DNA of 64,000 nucleotides from Rufibacter roseus (GCF_001647285.1 NZ_LRML01000006.1:1-64000), one strand, 5' to 3'. Positions 36,705 through 45,400 are shown, counted from the stretch's first letter. Notes: a model not told the origin generated them from the sequence alone. Numbers and translations are program-made.

Positions 36705-36740
36705 AAAGAAAAGGGAGCCTCTTGAGGCTCCCTTTTCTTT
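36705..36740. terminator. Bidirectional terminator, hpf / GH16 gene
   Basis: A perfect 17-bp stem, AAAGAAAAGGGAGCCTC and its complement, with a 2-nt loop. A-rich and T-rich flanks serve both strands. Confidence 0.88.
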
Positions 36741-36798
36741 AGAAAAAATATAGCTCCCAAGGGGAGCCACATTTCCAAGTCTACCTATTCCAAATACA

Positions 36799-39264
36799 TT
36801 ACTCTTTCACAAAACGATGGCGCATGGTGCTGCCGTTGTTATGGATTTGCATTAAATACACTCCTGAATTCAACCTAGAAACATCCAGGGTACCATTCTT
36901 TAGTGTACTTGTAAGAACTGGTCGCCCCACTACATCCATAACTGTTACTGTACTTCCTTCTAAATTGCGTTTAGACTGAAGCTGGAGGAAACCAGTAGTA
37001 GGGTTGGGGTAAATGTTTGTCTCCGTTTTAGCTATTTCCTCATCTGACATACCCAAGGGTTCAAGGCTGTAGTAAATATTATCAAAGAAATATTCCTGTC
37101 CCTGAGTTGGAGCCGAAACAGACGCTACCATGAATGACTGATTTACGTTGTTTAGATTAAAACCAGTTACCGTCATAAACTGACTTAGCGGAATGGCCAC
37201 TTGGTGCCAGTTCCCATCTCTTGTTAAACCATATTGCTGACCATCAGGAGCAAAATTTATCCAACTCTCCAGGTTGCCGCTTTTTATGCCTACCTTGAAT
37301 GTGCCGCCTGCCGTTGTTTTCATATGAAATTTCAACATTCCGTTGGCCGCATAACCAGAGAGGTTTTTGTCTGAATTAGCAATGCCAAATCCGAACCAGC
37401 CTATATTGTTCACTTTCACCGCAATTACTTCTGAACCTTCCTGTGGAGTAGGGGCCGGAGTAGTAATAGGAGACAAGGTATTATCCCATAGATACAGGTT
37501 CGCGTCGCCATCGTAGTTCAGTGCGTCTGTGGTAGGGGTGGTTTCAGTAAAAACTCCAAAGTTGCCTATAGTGGGGGCGGCATTTACAGTAATGTTTCTG
37601 GCAGAGGAAAGGGTTGTGTGGCCTTCGTTGTCAAAAGCTTTGGCAGTAATCACATAAGTTCCTGCGGGCACATTTGTCCAACTGAAGGCATAAGGGCTGG
37701 ATTCATCTGTACCTAAAAGTGTATTGCCGCTGTAAAACTGGACTTTGGTTATGGTACCGTCAGTATCAGAGGCATTGGCTGCTATTGTTACAGAGGCCGG
37801 AGCTGTATAAACTTGGTTCTGATCTGGTGACGCAAGGCTTACAAATGGCGCACTGGGGAAAGTGGAGCCAGTGGAATAGTAAATGTTGTCTAGCTGAAAG
37901 TCGAAATTGGCGGTTGGTGCGTCTCCGGCAAACATAAAAGTAGAGGTAAGGTTGGTGAAATCAACCGCCGGATTCTGGAATGCACTTAATGGAATAGAGA
38001 CTTGGTGCCATTCGCCGTCTCGTACTAAACCATACTGTTCACCGCTGCTGGTAAAGTGTATCCAACTTTCCGTGGTGCCATTTTTCACGCCCACTTTAAA
38101 AGTGGCCGCAGAAGAAGTCTTCATGTGGAATTTTAAGCTTCCGTTGGCAAGGTAAGCCGAGAGGTTTTTTCCGGAGTGGTCGGTGCCCATGCCAAACCAG
38201 TTGTCAGAGGAAGCTCTGAAAGCTAGAGCTTCAGTGCCTTCAAGAGGTGATCCCGCATTTTCTAAGGCCGTTAGTGCATTATTCCAGATATAAAGATTAG
38301 CGTCACCATCATAATTCAGGCGGGCAACAGTAGGAGTGGTTTCAGTAAGTACGCCAAAGTTACCGGCAGCAATCACGTTCTCCTTAGCCAGGTACAGTAC
38401 ATCACCTGGGTTCTGATAAAGCCTCACGTAGTCTACATACATTTTGGCAGGAAGCGGAGCAGTAATGTTGGCTTGGTTTGTAATGCCAGTATAGTTACCG
38501 CCAACCGCCAGATTCAATATTAGAAAGTGCGGGTTATGGAACTCCTCTAAATCACTTGACGCGGCTCCCTGTATATTGAAAGTAAAAAACTCGTGGTCAT
38601 CAATAAATACTTTGATAGACTGGCTGTTCCACACCATTTTGTAAGTGTGGTAGTCACTGGAGAGATTAGTTGGGGCGTCATAGTGCTGGCCATAATCAGC
38701 TCTTGTATTGTTATGCTCCCAATGCACTGCAGCACCCACACGCCGATTGGTAAGTCCGGCTTGAACGGCTTCTCTGATGCCCATCTCCATAATGTCTATT
38801 TCGCCGTTGGCAGGCCATACTCCGCCCACGGCGCCAAGTGTCCATAGAGCTGGCCATAAACCATCTTGTAGATTGGGAATCTTTATACGAGCCTCTACCG
38901 TTCCGTATTTGAACTGCACTTTCCCTTCTGTTTTGATTCTGGCAGAAGTGAACTGTCTTGTTTGAAATCCTTCTCTGCGGGCTTCTATAACTAGGTTGCC
39001 ATCTTCTATACGGGCATTCTCAGAACGATCAGTGTAGTACTGTAACTCCGCATTCCCCCAGCCGCAGATTCCCCTGTTGCAACCATCTCCAGTTTCAAAG
39101 CTCCAGTGTTCTGGATTAATGGACGTACCATCAAAATTCTCTTCCCACACCAACGTTTGGCCACTGGTTTGAAACCCCATGGCTACTGTGGCAGCACCTG
39201 TGAATAATAGTTTATTTAGACTAGAAACTGATTTCAATAAATAGGAAAAGTACACCATGGGCAT
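36799..39264 (-). CDS. Secreted GH16 beta-glucanase with duplicated CBMs and a T9SS sorting domain
   Basis: An 821-aa laminarinase-like enzyme. After a signal region (about 1-35, ending QTSGQ), the GH16 catalytic domain (about 36-290) carries the GEIDIMEM motif with nucleophile Glu155, Asp157 and acid/base Glu160. Two related ~165-aa carbohydrate-binding modules follow, both starting GNFGV-TETTPT and containing LNYDGDANLY. A Big_9-like Ig domain lies between them (about 480-565). The C-terminal ~75 residues (NIYPNPTTGFLQLQ ... GVYLMQI) are a type A T9SS sorting signal. It is likely an extracellular beta-1,3-glucanase. Direct repeats upstream suggest regulation. Confidence 0.92.
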   Translation of the reverse strand: MPMVYFSYLLKSVSSLNKLLFTGAATVAMGFQTSGQTLVWEENFDGTSINPEHWSFETGDGCNRGICGWGNAELQYYTDRSENARIEDGNLVIEARREGFQTRQFTSARIKTEGKVQFKYGTVEARIKIPNLQDGLWPALWTLGAVGGVWPANGEIDIMEMGIREAVQAGLTNRRVGAAVHWEHNNTRADYGQHYDAPTNLSSDYHTYKMVWNSQSIKVFIDDHEFFTFNIQGAASSDLEEFHNPHFLILNLAVGGNYTGITNQANITAPLPAKMYVDYVRLYQNPGDVLYLAKENVIAAGNFGVLTETTPTVARLNYDGDANLYIWNNALTALENAGSPLEGTEALAFRASSDNWFGMGTDHSGKNLSAYLANGSLKFHMKTSSAATFKVGVKNGTTESWIHFTSSGEQYGLVRDGEWHQVSIPLSAFQNPAVDFTNLTSTFMFAGDAPTANFDFQLDNIYYSTGSTFPSAPFVSLASPDQNQVYTAPASVTIAANASDTDGTITKVQFYSGNTLLGTDESSPYAFSWTNVPAGTYVITAKAFDNEGHTTLSSARNITVNAAPTIGNFGVFTETTPTTDALNYDGDANLYLWDNTLSPITTPAPTPQEGSEVIAVKVNNIGWFGFGIANSDKNLSGYAANGMLKFHMKTTAGGTFKVGIKSGNLESWINFAPDGQQYGLTRDGNWHQVAIPLSQFMTVTGFNLNNVNQSFMVASVSAPTQGQEYFFDNIYYSLEPLGMSDEEIAKTETNIYPNPTTGFLQLQSKRNLEGSTVTVMDVVGRPVLTSTLKNGTLDVSRLNSGVYLMQIHNNGSTMRHRFVKE

Positions 39265-39385
39265 CTTACGTTTTAGTGAAAAATTTCTTTACTACAGAAG
39301 AAGAGGTAGCGCAGGACAGGCACTATTATATCATTGTCTGTTACACAAATAACCTTTATGTAGCGCAAAATGACTAGTTTGTCTG

Positions 39386-39437
39386 TACATCAACACTACA
39401 TCACCTAACATTCTGGTACTACATCATTACTACATCA
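39386..39437 (-). promoter_or_regulatory. Four TACATCA direct repeats upstream of the GH16 gene (operator-like)
   Basis: TACATCA starts at 39386, 39397, 39420 and 39431: two pairs with 11-bp spacing, the pairs 23 bp apart. Three of the four extend to ACTACATCA. They lie about 120-175 bp upstream of the GH16 start. The 11-bp direct-repeat spacing is that of OmpR/PhoB-type response-regulator dimers; the actual regulator is unknown. Confidence 0.45.
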
Positions 39438-39577
39438 CACGGCTGAAAAATAACTTATTAATTTGCTAATAGACCTGCTCAACTTTTTATGTATTCAGAC
39501 ACAGTTTCTACTAAGTATAAAATTTTGTACTGGTAAGGGAGTGCCTAATAAAGTTTGAATTGTAATTAACAATGCGC

Positions 39578-39618
39578 CTTTTTTAGTCATGTTTTAACTA
39601 AAAGAGGTTCAAAACAAG
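39578..39618. repeat. Dispersed palindromic repeat
   Basis: CTTTTTTAGTCATG / AGAGGTTCAAAACAAG around TTTTAACTAAAA. It is a diverged copy in the 39265-39850 gap, which otherwise holds the direct repeats and the terminator at 39735. Confidence 0.55.
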
Positions 39619-39734
39619 TGCTAAACCGGAAACTTAAACTTAGAGTATATTAAAGCAATTTGCTTTCGTAAAACATTAAGAGAGGAGCCCAGATTACTTT
39701 GTATTTTACTGCAGATACCCAATGCCGCAGAAAT

Positions 39735-39765
39735 ACAAAACCCCGACTATTTAGTAGTCGGGGCT
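39735..39765 (-). terminator. Intrinsic terminator of the phenylalanine operon
   Basis: On the minus strand, a 9-bp stem CCCCGACTA / TAGTCGGGG with a 5-nt loop is followed by TTTTGTATTT. It lies about 85 nt past the DAHP synthase/chorismate mutase stop. Confidence 0.8.
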
Positions 39766-39850
39766 TTAGTACTAACCAAAGAAGAAAAGCGTAAACGTAA
39801 AATCTTTATTGAAATTCTTACTCTTGTCTATCTGTTAGATTAAGTTCAAC

Positions 39851-40957
39851 TTACACCTGAGGGGCAATTTCCGGTACTACGGTGGCAGCTTGCGTGTGCA
39901 GTGAGTACTGGTGAATTTCCTGGAAGATAGCTTTCACAAAGTTTTCTTCAAGTCCTTCGCGTTGTGCTTTGCTTAAACGCTGCTCCATTACCTGCTCCCA
40001 ACGTCCGGTTTGCAACAGGTTCATTTTGTTTTCTTTCTTGATGATACCAATCTGCTTTGACACAGAAGATCTACGGGCCAAAACATTGATCAATTCATTG
40101 TCTAAGTAATCGATCAGGTTACGCAGTTCTGCCAGTTCTTCTTCGTTGGCGGTAGCGGTAGCGTTTGCCACTGTAACTACTAATGAATCTAATAATTGTC
40201 TTAACCCCTCTGGCGTAACTTGCTGAGCGGCGTCAGAAAGAGCTACATCAGGGTTACAGTGGGTTTCAATCATTAAGCCGTCTACCTGCAGGTTTAGGGC
40301 TTCCTGGCTAATTTGCTGTAATAGGGAGCGCTTGCCGGCAATGTGGCTTGGGTCGCAGATCAACGGAATCTCTGGCAACAGTTTCTTGAACTCATAGGCC
40401 ATGTTCCATTTCGGGTGGTTGCGGTACGGTTTACTATCGAAGCTGGAGAAACCACGGTGAATGGCGCCTAAATCAGTGATACCGGCACGGTTCAAACGCT
40501 CCAAGGCACCTAACCATAACTGCAAATCAGGATTCACCGGGTTTTTTACAAGTACCGGAACATCAACACCTTCCAGAGCATCAGCAATCTCTTGTACTGA
40601 GAAGGGATTTACTGTGGTACGTGCACCAACCCAGAGAATGTCTACTCCTTGTTTAAGGGCATCATTCACGTGCTCAGCCGTGGCAACTTCACAAGCGGTC
40701 TTTAATCCGGTTTCTTCCTTCACGGTTTTCAACCACTTCAAGCCTACTTTGCCTATGCCTTCGAAGGCACCTGGGCGGGTACGTGGCTTCCAGATACCGG
40801 CTCTGAAAATGGTTACCTCTGGTACAGCGGCTAAGCCACGGGCTGTTTCTAGCATTTGCTCTTCGCTTTCGGCGCTGCAAGGGCCGGCTATGATAAGTGG
40901 CTGTCCGTTAGTGGTTCTGAATACGGACTGGGCGGACAGGTTTAAGGTCTTTGTCAT
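39851..40957 (-). CDS. Bifunctional DAHP synthase / chorismate mutase
   Basis: A 368-aa fusion. Residues about 15-265 are a type I-beta (KDO8P-synthase-like) DAHP synthase with IIAGPCSAESEEQM, the metal Cys in AGPCS, and DPSHIAGKRSLL near 195. Residues about 275-350 form an AroQ-type chorismate mutase helix bundle (LRNLIDYLDNELINVLARR). It catalyses the first shikimate step plus chorismate to prephenate. As last gene of the pheA operon, and with a chorismate mutase domain, it may be subject to feedback inhibition by chorismate or prephenate. It is separated by 4 nt from the upstream aminotransferase gene. Confidence 0.93.
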   Translation of the reverse strand: MTKTLNLSAQSVFRTTNGQPLIIAGPCSAESEEQMLETARGLAAVPEVTIFRAGIWKPRTRPGAFEGIGKVGLKWLKTVKEETGLKTACEVATAEHVNDALKQGVDILWVGARTTVNPFSVQEIADALEGVDVPVLVKNPVNPDLQLWLGALERLNRAGITDLGAIHRGFSSFDSKPYRNHPKWNMAYEFKKLLPEIPLICDPSHIAGKRSLLQQISQEALNLQVDGLMIETHCNPDVALSDAAQQVTPEGLRQLLDSLVVTVANATATANEEELAELRNLIDYLDNELINVLARRSSVSKQIGIIKKENKMNLLQTGRWEQVMEQRLSKAQREGLEENFVKAIFQEIHQYSLHTQAATVVPEIAPQV

Positions 40958-40961
40958 GGTA

Positions 40962-42152
40962 TTATAAAGAAAGGGCGGCCGTAGCCGTTACATGTGATTT
41001 AATTCGTTTAATGGCTTCTTCTAATTGTGCTTCTGCAGAGCAGAGGGAAATTCGTAAATATCGCTCTCCTTGTGTTCCAAATATTTTGCCTGGTGTCAGA
41101 AACACACCGGCTTCGTAGAGTATTTCGTCTAAAAAGGCCTCAACATCAGTAATGGCTTCTGGAACTTTGCCCCAGACGAACAGCCCTACTGTATTCTGTT
41201 CGTACGAACACTGTAAAAGGTCAAGCAGTTCATAAACCTTCTCGCGGCGTTGCGCATATACTGCGTTTCTTTCTGCGTGCCACCCGTCAAAATTCTGTAG
41301 GGCCTGAATGGCTGCCTGTTGCACTGGCAGAAACATACCGGAGTCTAAATTGCTTTTCACCCGGAGCACACACTGCAAATACTCTTTATGACCCAGTATC
41401 ATGCCTACCCGCCAACCGGCCATGTTATGTGATTTGCTCAGGGAGTTGAACTCAAGGCAGCATTCCAATGCGTTCGGCAGAGATAGGAGACTCAAAGGCT
41501 TATCGTTGGGCAATACCAGGCTATACGGATTGTCGTTGGCCAGCAGGAAGCGGTGGGTGCGGGCTAATTCTATTAAACCTGATAAAGCGTCGGCAGTGGC
41601 TTCGGCGCCTGTTGGCATGTGTGGGTAATTAATCCACATCAGCTTCACGTCACCGTCTTTTAACAGCTCTTGCAGTTCATTAGCATCTGGCAACCAGCCA
41701 TTTTGTTCTGAGAGCGTGTAGAAGACTGGTTCAGCACCTACTAAGCGGGCAGTTGCCGCGTAAGCCGGATAACCAGGGTTGGGCACCAGTACTTTGTCAC
41801 CGGGGTTCAAGAAAGCCATGGAAACATGGAAAATGCCTTCTTTTGACCCCATCAGCGGTAATACTTCCTCCTCAGGGTTTACTTCTACCCCATACGTGCG
41901 CTTGTACCAATGTGAAATGGCTTGACGCAAGGCCGGTATAGAGTTATAGGGCTGGTATCCGTGAACTCCTTCGCTCATAGAAGTTCTTACCAAGGCACTG
42001 ATGGTTTCTTCTGAAGGAGCCATGTCTGGGTCTCCAATGCCCAGGTTAATGATTTTTTTACCGGCGGCATTCAGGGCTCTTACTTCCGCCAGTTTTCTGG
42101 AGAAGTAGTATTCCTGTACCTGCTCTAGCCGTTTTGCGCCTTCAATGATCAT
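40962..42152 (-). CDS. Class I/II aminotransferase, aromatic amino-acid operon member
   Basis: A 396-aa fold-I PLP enzyme. The substrate and PLP regions are ANPGYPAYAATARLVGAEPV-like near 125-145, NYPHMPTGAEA near 172 and NDNPYSLVLPND near 205. The Schiff-base lysine lies in SLSKSHNMAGWRVGM near 238-252, followed by the C-terminal RISLCS arginine. Its start overlaps the pheA stop by 4 nt (ATGA), so it is translationally coupled. The context makes it the likely phenylpyruvate/hydroxyphenylpyruvate (or prephenate) aminotransferase of Phe/Tyr synthesis, although the fold alone would also allow aspartate or methionine. Confidence 0.85.
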   Translation of the reverse strand: MIIEGAKRLEQVQEYYFSRKLAEVRALNAAGKKIINLGIGDPDMAPSEETISALVRTSMSEGVHGYQPYNSIPALRQAISHWYKRTYGVEVNPEEEVLPLMGSKEGIFHVSMAFLNPGDKVLVPNPGYPAYAATARLVGAEPVFYTLSEQNGWLPDANELQELLKDGDVKLMWINYPHMPTGAEATADALSGLIELARTHRFLLANDNPYSLVLPNDKPLSLLSLPNALECCLEFNSLSKSHNMAGWRVGMILGHKEYLQCVLRVKSNLDSGMFLPVQQAAIQALQNFDGWHAERNAVYAQRREKVYELLDLLQCSYEQNTVGLFVWGKVPEAITDVEAFLDEILYEAGVFLTPGKIFGTQGERYLRISLCSAEAQLEEAIKRIKSHVTATAALSL

Positions 42153-43042
42153 ACTAATTCAGGTTCTTTTTGTAGCACAGAAGAAAGGCATCCGTTCAAT
42201 CTGTTCTGCGGAAGTGGGGCTTTTGCTTTCTCGTACAAGCCCAAAACCTGCAGGTTGGGAGATATTACTTGCAGCGCCGCCAGTGCCTCTGTTATTTGGC
42301 AGGCATTATGGCACTCGGCCTCCAGTACCCAAGCTTCCGGTTGACCCGGATGAACAGAGGGCAGTGGCTGCAGCATGGTCAGCTCAAGGTTACGCGTGGA
42401 CAAAACATCAAGCACGGCGTCTAAGGAGAATCTTACCACCGGGTAGGGCAGAAGCAAAGTAACCTTGTTTGCTACCTTCAATGAAGGGGTAGGTGCAATG
42501 ACCAAAAAGCGGGTAAAGTTATCCAGTTCATTGGCTACATTTTCCTGCAGTATTTCCAGACCATACAGTTCAGCGGCTTTACGGCTGGCAATGGCGGCCA
42601 CGCCTTCTATTTTCTGTTCTTTGATCACGCGGGCAGTGTCAGCGGTATCGGCGGTGGCTTTGGAGGTGGTGTTTGTTTGGGCCTCCACAAACTGGTTGCA
42701 TTGCAGCAGCGCTATGGGGTGAGACCAAATTTCTTTGATGTCAGACAGCTGCTGCCCCGGCAGCGCCATCAGCATTTGGTCTATTAGCAGCCACCGTTCA
42801 GCCGTGATAGAAAAACCATGTTCAGCCAACAGGCGGTAGTTGGGGAGAATGGGTCCAGCCACTGAGTTTTGCACCGCCATGACCGCAAAGTCTGCCACGC
42901 CAGACTGCAAAGTGTGGCACAACTCTTCAAAGGAAGAGCAGGGCAGAGTGCTGATAGACGAGGCGGCGAAAAGTTCTTTCGCGGCGGTTTCATGGAAAGA
43001 GGCGGCGCCTCCCTGAATGGCGATTTTTATGGCTCTGTTCAT
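42149..43042 (-). CDS. pheA: Prephenate dehydratase
   Basis: A 297-aa enzyme making phenylpyruvate from prephenate. The PDT catalytic domain (1-180) opens with IAIQGGAASFHETAAKELF and has VQNSVAGPILPNYRLL near 58-73 and the active-site TRF motif in LDNFTRFLVIA near 168-178. A C-terminal ACT domain (about 190-275) is the expected Phe allosteric site. It lacks the chorismate mutase domain of E. coli PheA; that activity is supplied by the last gene of the operon. It begins just after a transcription terminator, and a Tyr/Phe-rich leader ORF lies upstream, which implies attenuation control. Confidence 0.92.
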   Translation of the reverse strand: MNRAIKIAIQGGAASFHETAAKELFAASSISTLPCSSFEELCHTLQSGVADFAVMAVQNSVAGPILPNYRLLAEHGFSITAERWLLIDQMLMALPGQQLSDIKEIWSHPIALLQCNQFVEAQTNTTSKATADTADTARVIKEQKIEGVAAIASRKAAELYGLEILQENVANELDNFTRFLVIAPTPSLKVANKVTLLLPYPVVRFSLDAVLDVLSTRNLELTMLQPLPSVHPGQPEAWVLEAECHNACQITEALAALQVISPNLQVLGLYEKAKAPLPQNRLNGCLSSVLQKEPELV

Positions 43043-43046
43043 AATG

Positions 43047-43073
43047 AAAAAAGCCCCGCTTTTGGCGGGGCTC
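43047..43073 (-). terminator. Attenuator terminator in the phe leader
   Basis: On the minus strand, AGCCCCGC / GCGGGGCT with loop CAAAA, followed by T6, ends five bases before the pheA start codon. Its 5' arm (GAGCCCCG) is complementary to CGGGGCTC inside the leader ORF (plus strand 43115-43122), giving a competing anti-terminator. Confidence 0.85.
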
Positions 43074-43105
43074 TAAGGTTTCTTATTGTTATTCAACGCA
43101 AAGTC

Positions 43106-43174
43106 TTACCTGTTGAGCCCCGGCTGAGGTCCAAAAAAGTAAAAACCGTAAAAGTATGCGTTGTGCTGTACCAT
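43106..43174 (-). CDS. Phe/Tyr-rich leader peptide of the phe operon (pheL-like)
   Basis: A 22-codon ORF on the minus strand from ATG 43174 to TAA 43106, too short for ordinary gene calling. The peptide is MVQHNAYFYGFYFFGPQPG followed by LNR. Seven of eight consecutive codons (TAC TTT TAC GGT TTT TAC TTT TTT) specify Tyr or Phe. An A-rich region (AAGAAAGAAAC) precedes the start. Codons 18-20 (CCG GGG CTC) form the anti-terminator arm. A ribosome stalled at the Phe/Tyr run would leave that arm free, whereas one reaching the stop would cover it and let the terminator form. This is the standard amino-acid attenuation logic. Confidence 0.85.
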   Translation of the reverse strand: MVQHNAYFYGFYFFGPQPGLNR

Positions 43175-43194
43175 GTTTCTTTCTTAATGATGCT

Positions 43195-43226
43195 CAAACA
43201 TACTAGGTCAAATCACAACTTCCAAA
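43195..43226 (-). promoter_or_regulatory. Promoter of the phe leader/operon
   Basis: On the minus strand, TTTG (43226-43223), a 20-nt spacer and TATGTTTG (43202-43195): an exact TTTG/TAnnTTTG promoter. The start site should fall near 43188, about 14 nt before the leader ATG. Confidence 0.75.
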
Positions 43227-43318
43227 GGTTTTAGAAAAATGTTTTTAAAATTTTCATTAAAACAGTTGTTAGTTTTGAAAAATGTAAGTAAATGCAAACG
43301 GTAGTTAGGTAAATGGCA

Positions 43319-43358
43319 TTGTTTTAGACGTTTTTTTCTGAAAATAAGCCTAAAACAG
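43319..43358. repeat. Dispersed palindromic repeat
   Basis: TTGTTTTAGACG / AATAAGCCTAAAACAG around TTTTTTTCTGAAA. It ends 8 nt past the serine hydrolase stop. Confidence 0.8.
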
Positions 43359-43366
43359 CCAAGGCG

Positions 43367-44425
43367 CTAGCGTGTAAGTTCTGGTAGAGCATAGATTAAA
43401 TTTGAAGCTAGTTCTACAGAAGTAGTTTTTAAAACCTTTTGCACTAGGTCAGGAAGTAGCAAATGGTTATTTGCGATATTGGTTAGGCAGATAAGCAAAA
43501 GGTCATGCGCCGGTAATCTAACAACTAAATTGCTAAAACCACACGTGTTGCCCGTGTGGTACATTTCAAGAGATCCGTCTTGCCGTTCAGAAAAGAACCA
43601 CCCCATTCCGTAGTGCCAGTTCCTATTGCTGTTTATAACAGCAGACGATTTCCTTAGCAATGTTTCAAGGTCAAACCGTGGATTTTCTTTCAATGCCTCG
43701 TGCCACAGTTCATATTCTTGTACGGAAGTATAAAGGCAGCCGTCGCCTTTTGTAGCGCTGCAGGTACTTTGGTCAGAAAATACTGTTTCAGCCAGATCAT
43801 TTTGGGCATACCCCATTGCCCTGTGCGGAATAGGTATAGTTGGTGCATACAAAGTAGTAGAATACATACCCAGAGGGCGAAAGATGTTTTCCTCCAGAAA
43901 ACTCTGTAATGACTTGCCTGATACCTGCTCTATAATTAGACCTAGCAAAACATAACCCGTGTTGCTGTATCTGAATTCAGAACCAGGGGTGAAATAGGTA
44001 TGGGTATGGCCTGTGGTTATCTGCAGCACTTCCTGATCTGCGACCTGCTCTTCTCTGGTCTCTGACACAAAAGCTTCATAGTCTAAAAGGCCTGAGGTGT
44101 GATTGAGTAAATGCTGCAAGGTTAAACTTTCACCTGTTGCACCAAAGTCCGGGAAAAACTTCAGAAGGGAGTCCTGAAAATTTAATTTTCCTCTCTGCTC
44201 CAGCAATGCAATACCCATGGCGGTAAATTGCTTAGAGACAGAGGCCAGCCTGAAATTAGTAAGGGGTGTTACTTGCTCCTGTTTCTCCACATTTGCTAAG
44301 CCTACCGTTTTCTGGTATACTGTTTCGTCGTTTACTTTCAAAAGAATAGCAGCACCCGGCCCACCAGAAGTAAAATTTGATTCTATAAATTGATCTAAAG
44401 CTGATACATTAAGGAGGCAGGCCAT
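43367..44425 (-). CDS. Serine hydrolase (class C beta-lactamase-like)
   Basis: A 352-aa member of the beta-lactamase class C/DD-peptidase family (Pfam Beta-lactamase). The nucleophile motif SVSK is Ser62-Lys65, the YSN motif is in FRYSNTGYVLLG near 151-162, and HTG is in MYHTGNTCGF near 290. No N-terminal signal peptide is evident, as the protein starts almost at the domain (MACLLNVSALDQF). That is unusual for true beta-lactamases and suggests a cytoplasmic esterase or peptidase. The substrate is unknown, and resistance should not be assumed. Confidence 0.82.
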   Translation of the reverse strand: MACLLNVSALDQFIESNFTSGGPGAAILLKVNDETVYQKTVGLANVEKQEQVTPLTNFRLASVSKQFTAMGIALLEQRGKLNFQDSLLKFFPDFGATGESLTLQHLLNHTSGLLDYEAFVSETREEQVADQEVLQITTGHTHTYFTPGSEFRYSNTGYVLLGLIIEQVSGKSLQSFLEENIFRPLGMYSTTLYAPTIPIPHRAMGYAQNDLAETVFSDQSTCSATKGDGCLYTSVQEYELWHEALKENPRFDLETLLRKSSAVINSNRNWHYGMGWFFSERQDGSLEMYHTGNTCGFSNLVVRLPAHDLLLICLTNIANNHLLLPDLVQKVLKTTSVELASNLIYALPELTR

Positions 44426-44591
44426 AGGCGTACATTTACTAATTGCGGTCGCAAAATAATAACTTCTGCATAGTATATGTCTGAATATGCAAAAGCTTGA
44501 TTTTTTAAACCAGAAATGTGAAAGCTGGTTGGTAAGCTGTTTTTTTTCAGAGGTGAATTTGTATTACCGCTGATATAAAATGAATAAGCTC

Positions 44592-44631
44592 CTGTTTTAG
44601 GGCTGCTTTTAGAAAAAGAGCCCTAAAACAG
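44592..44631. repeat. Dispersed palindromic repeat (near-consensus)
   Basis: CTGTTTTAGGGCTG / GAGCCCTAAAACAG around CTTTTAGAAAAA. The stem extends outward as GCTC/GAGC to 44588-44635, making this the longest paired copy. Confidence 0.88.
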
Positions 44632-44704
44632 GAGCAAGTAGAATAAGATATTTAATATAAATGTTTAAAAGTATATTGAATTGAATGTTAGATATAAACG
44701 CTTT

Positions 44705-45286
44705 TTATTTATGATTACTGACTAAGATGATAGTGCCTATAAATATGGTGGCAACTCCAATAGCAGTGCCTGTGGCGGCTTTCCCTATTTTTCTTTTATG
44801 TGCTTGTTTTTTGTAGCCCCTCACGTAGTTCCAGTCATTGAGCAGCAAAGGTTCAGAAACTTCAGTAGGCTTAATTTTTGGTGGAACTGCGGCAATAACA
44901 ATCGGACCCAGTAACATGGTGTAAATACTTGAGACAGCGCTGCCCCACATGGCTCCATTGCCTTTGTAATAGATTTTAGCGTCTCTGCGCCCAAGTTCAT
45001 ACATTTGCTGAGGTGTCAAAGGCTGGGCATCCATGTTTTCTTCGGCAGGAGTTGCTGCTATTAATTCTTTTTCTCCATTGGCATATTTGATCATGAACAC
45101 CTCATTTTTAGTGATGGAAAAAGTAGGTGACCCCGCGGAATCTGAAAGCTGATACAAAATGTCTGTTATAGAGATTTCTAGCACCTTTGCTTTTATTTCT
45201 TCGCCTGTGTTTTTGATGATAAGATCCTGTGCCTGCACATGAACAGTGAAAAGCAGAAGAAGCCAAAAAAGTAAAATTCTTTTCAT
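44705..45286 (-). CDS. Exported hypothetical protein, paralogue of the next gene (membrane-anchored form)
   Basis: A 193-aa protein. A signal peptide (1-19, ending VHVQAQ) precedes an ~55-residue domain (DLIIKNTGEEIKAKVLEI ... NEVFMIKYANGEKE) shared with the gene at 45401. The C-terminal half has hydrophobic segments near 115-135 and 168-187 with a basic patch between. The shared N-terminal module is frequent in Bacteroidota exported proteins of unknown function. The two genes are adjacent on the same strand, 114 nt apart, and look like a duplication with different C-termini. Confidence 0.65.
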   Translation of the reverse strand: MKRILLFWLLLLFTVHVQAQDLIIKNTGEEIKAKVLEISITDILYQLSDSAGSPTFSITKNEVFMIKYANGEKELIAATPAEENMDAQPLTPQQMYELGRRDAKIYYKGNGAMWGSAVSSIYTMLLGPIVIAAVPPKIKPTEVSEPLLLNDWNYVRGYKKQAHKRKIGKAATGTAIGVATIFIGTIILVSNHK

Positions 45287-45400
45287 GCTGATTTTTTAAT
45301 AGGGGTGAAGTAGATTTGCTATGGAGATATTACTAGTGGCAAAGAAGAAAACTGAATACTTGGCTATCCTATATAAGGCCAATGCAGGCTACTGTTTGCT

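Noticed and set aside
40461-40967. 168-codon ORF antisense to the DAHP synthase/chorismate mutase gene
   Set aside because: A shadow of a conserved coding region; no start context or family.
43367-44425. Antibiotic-resistance beta-lactamase
   Set aside because: The class C-type motifs are present but there is no signal peptide, and the family is mostly esterases and peptidases; resistance is not supported.
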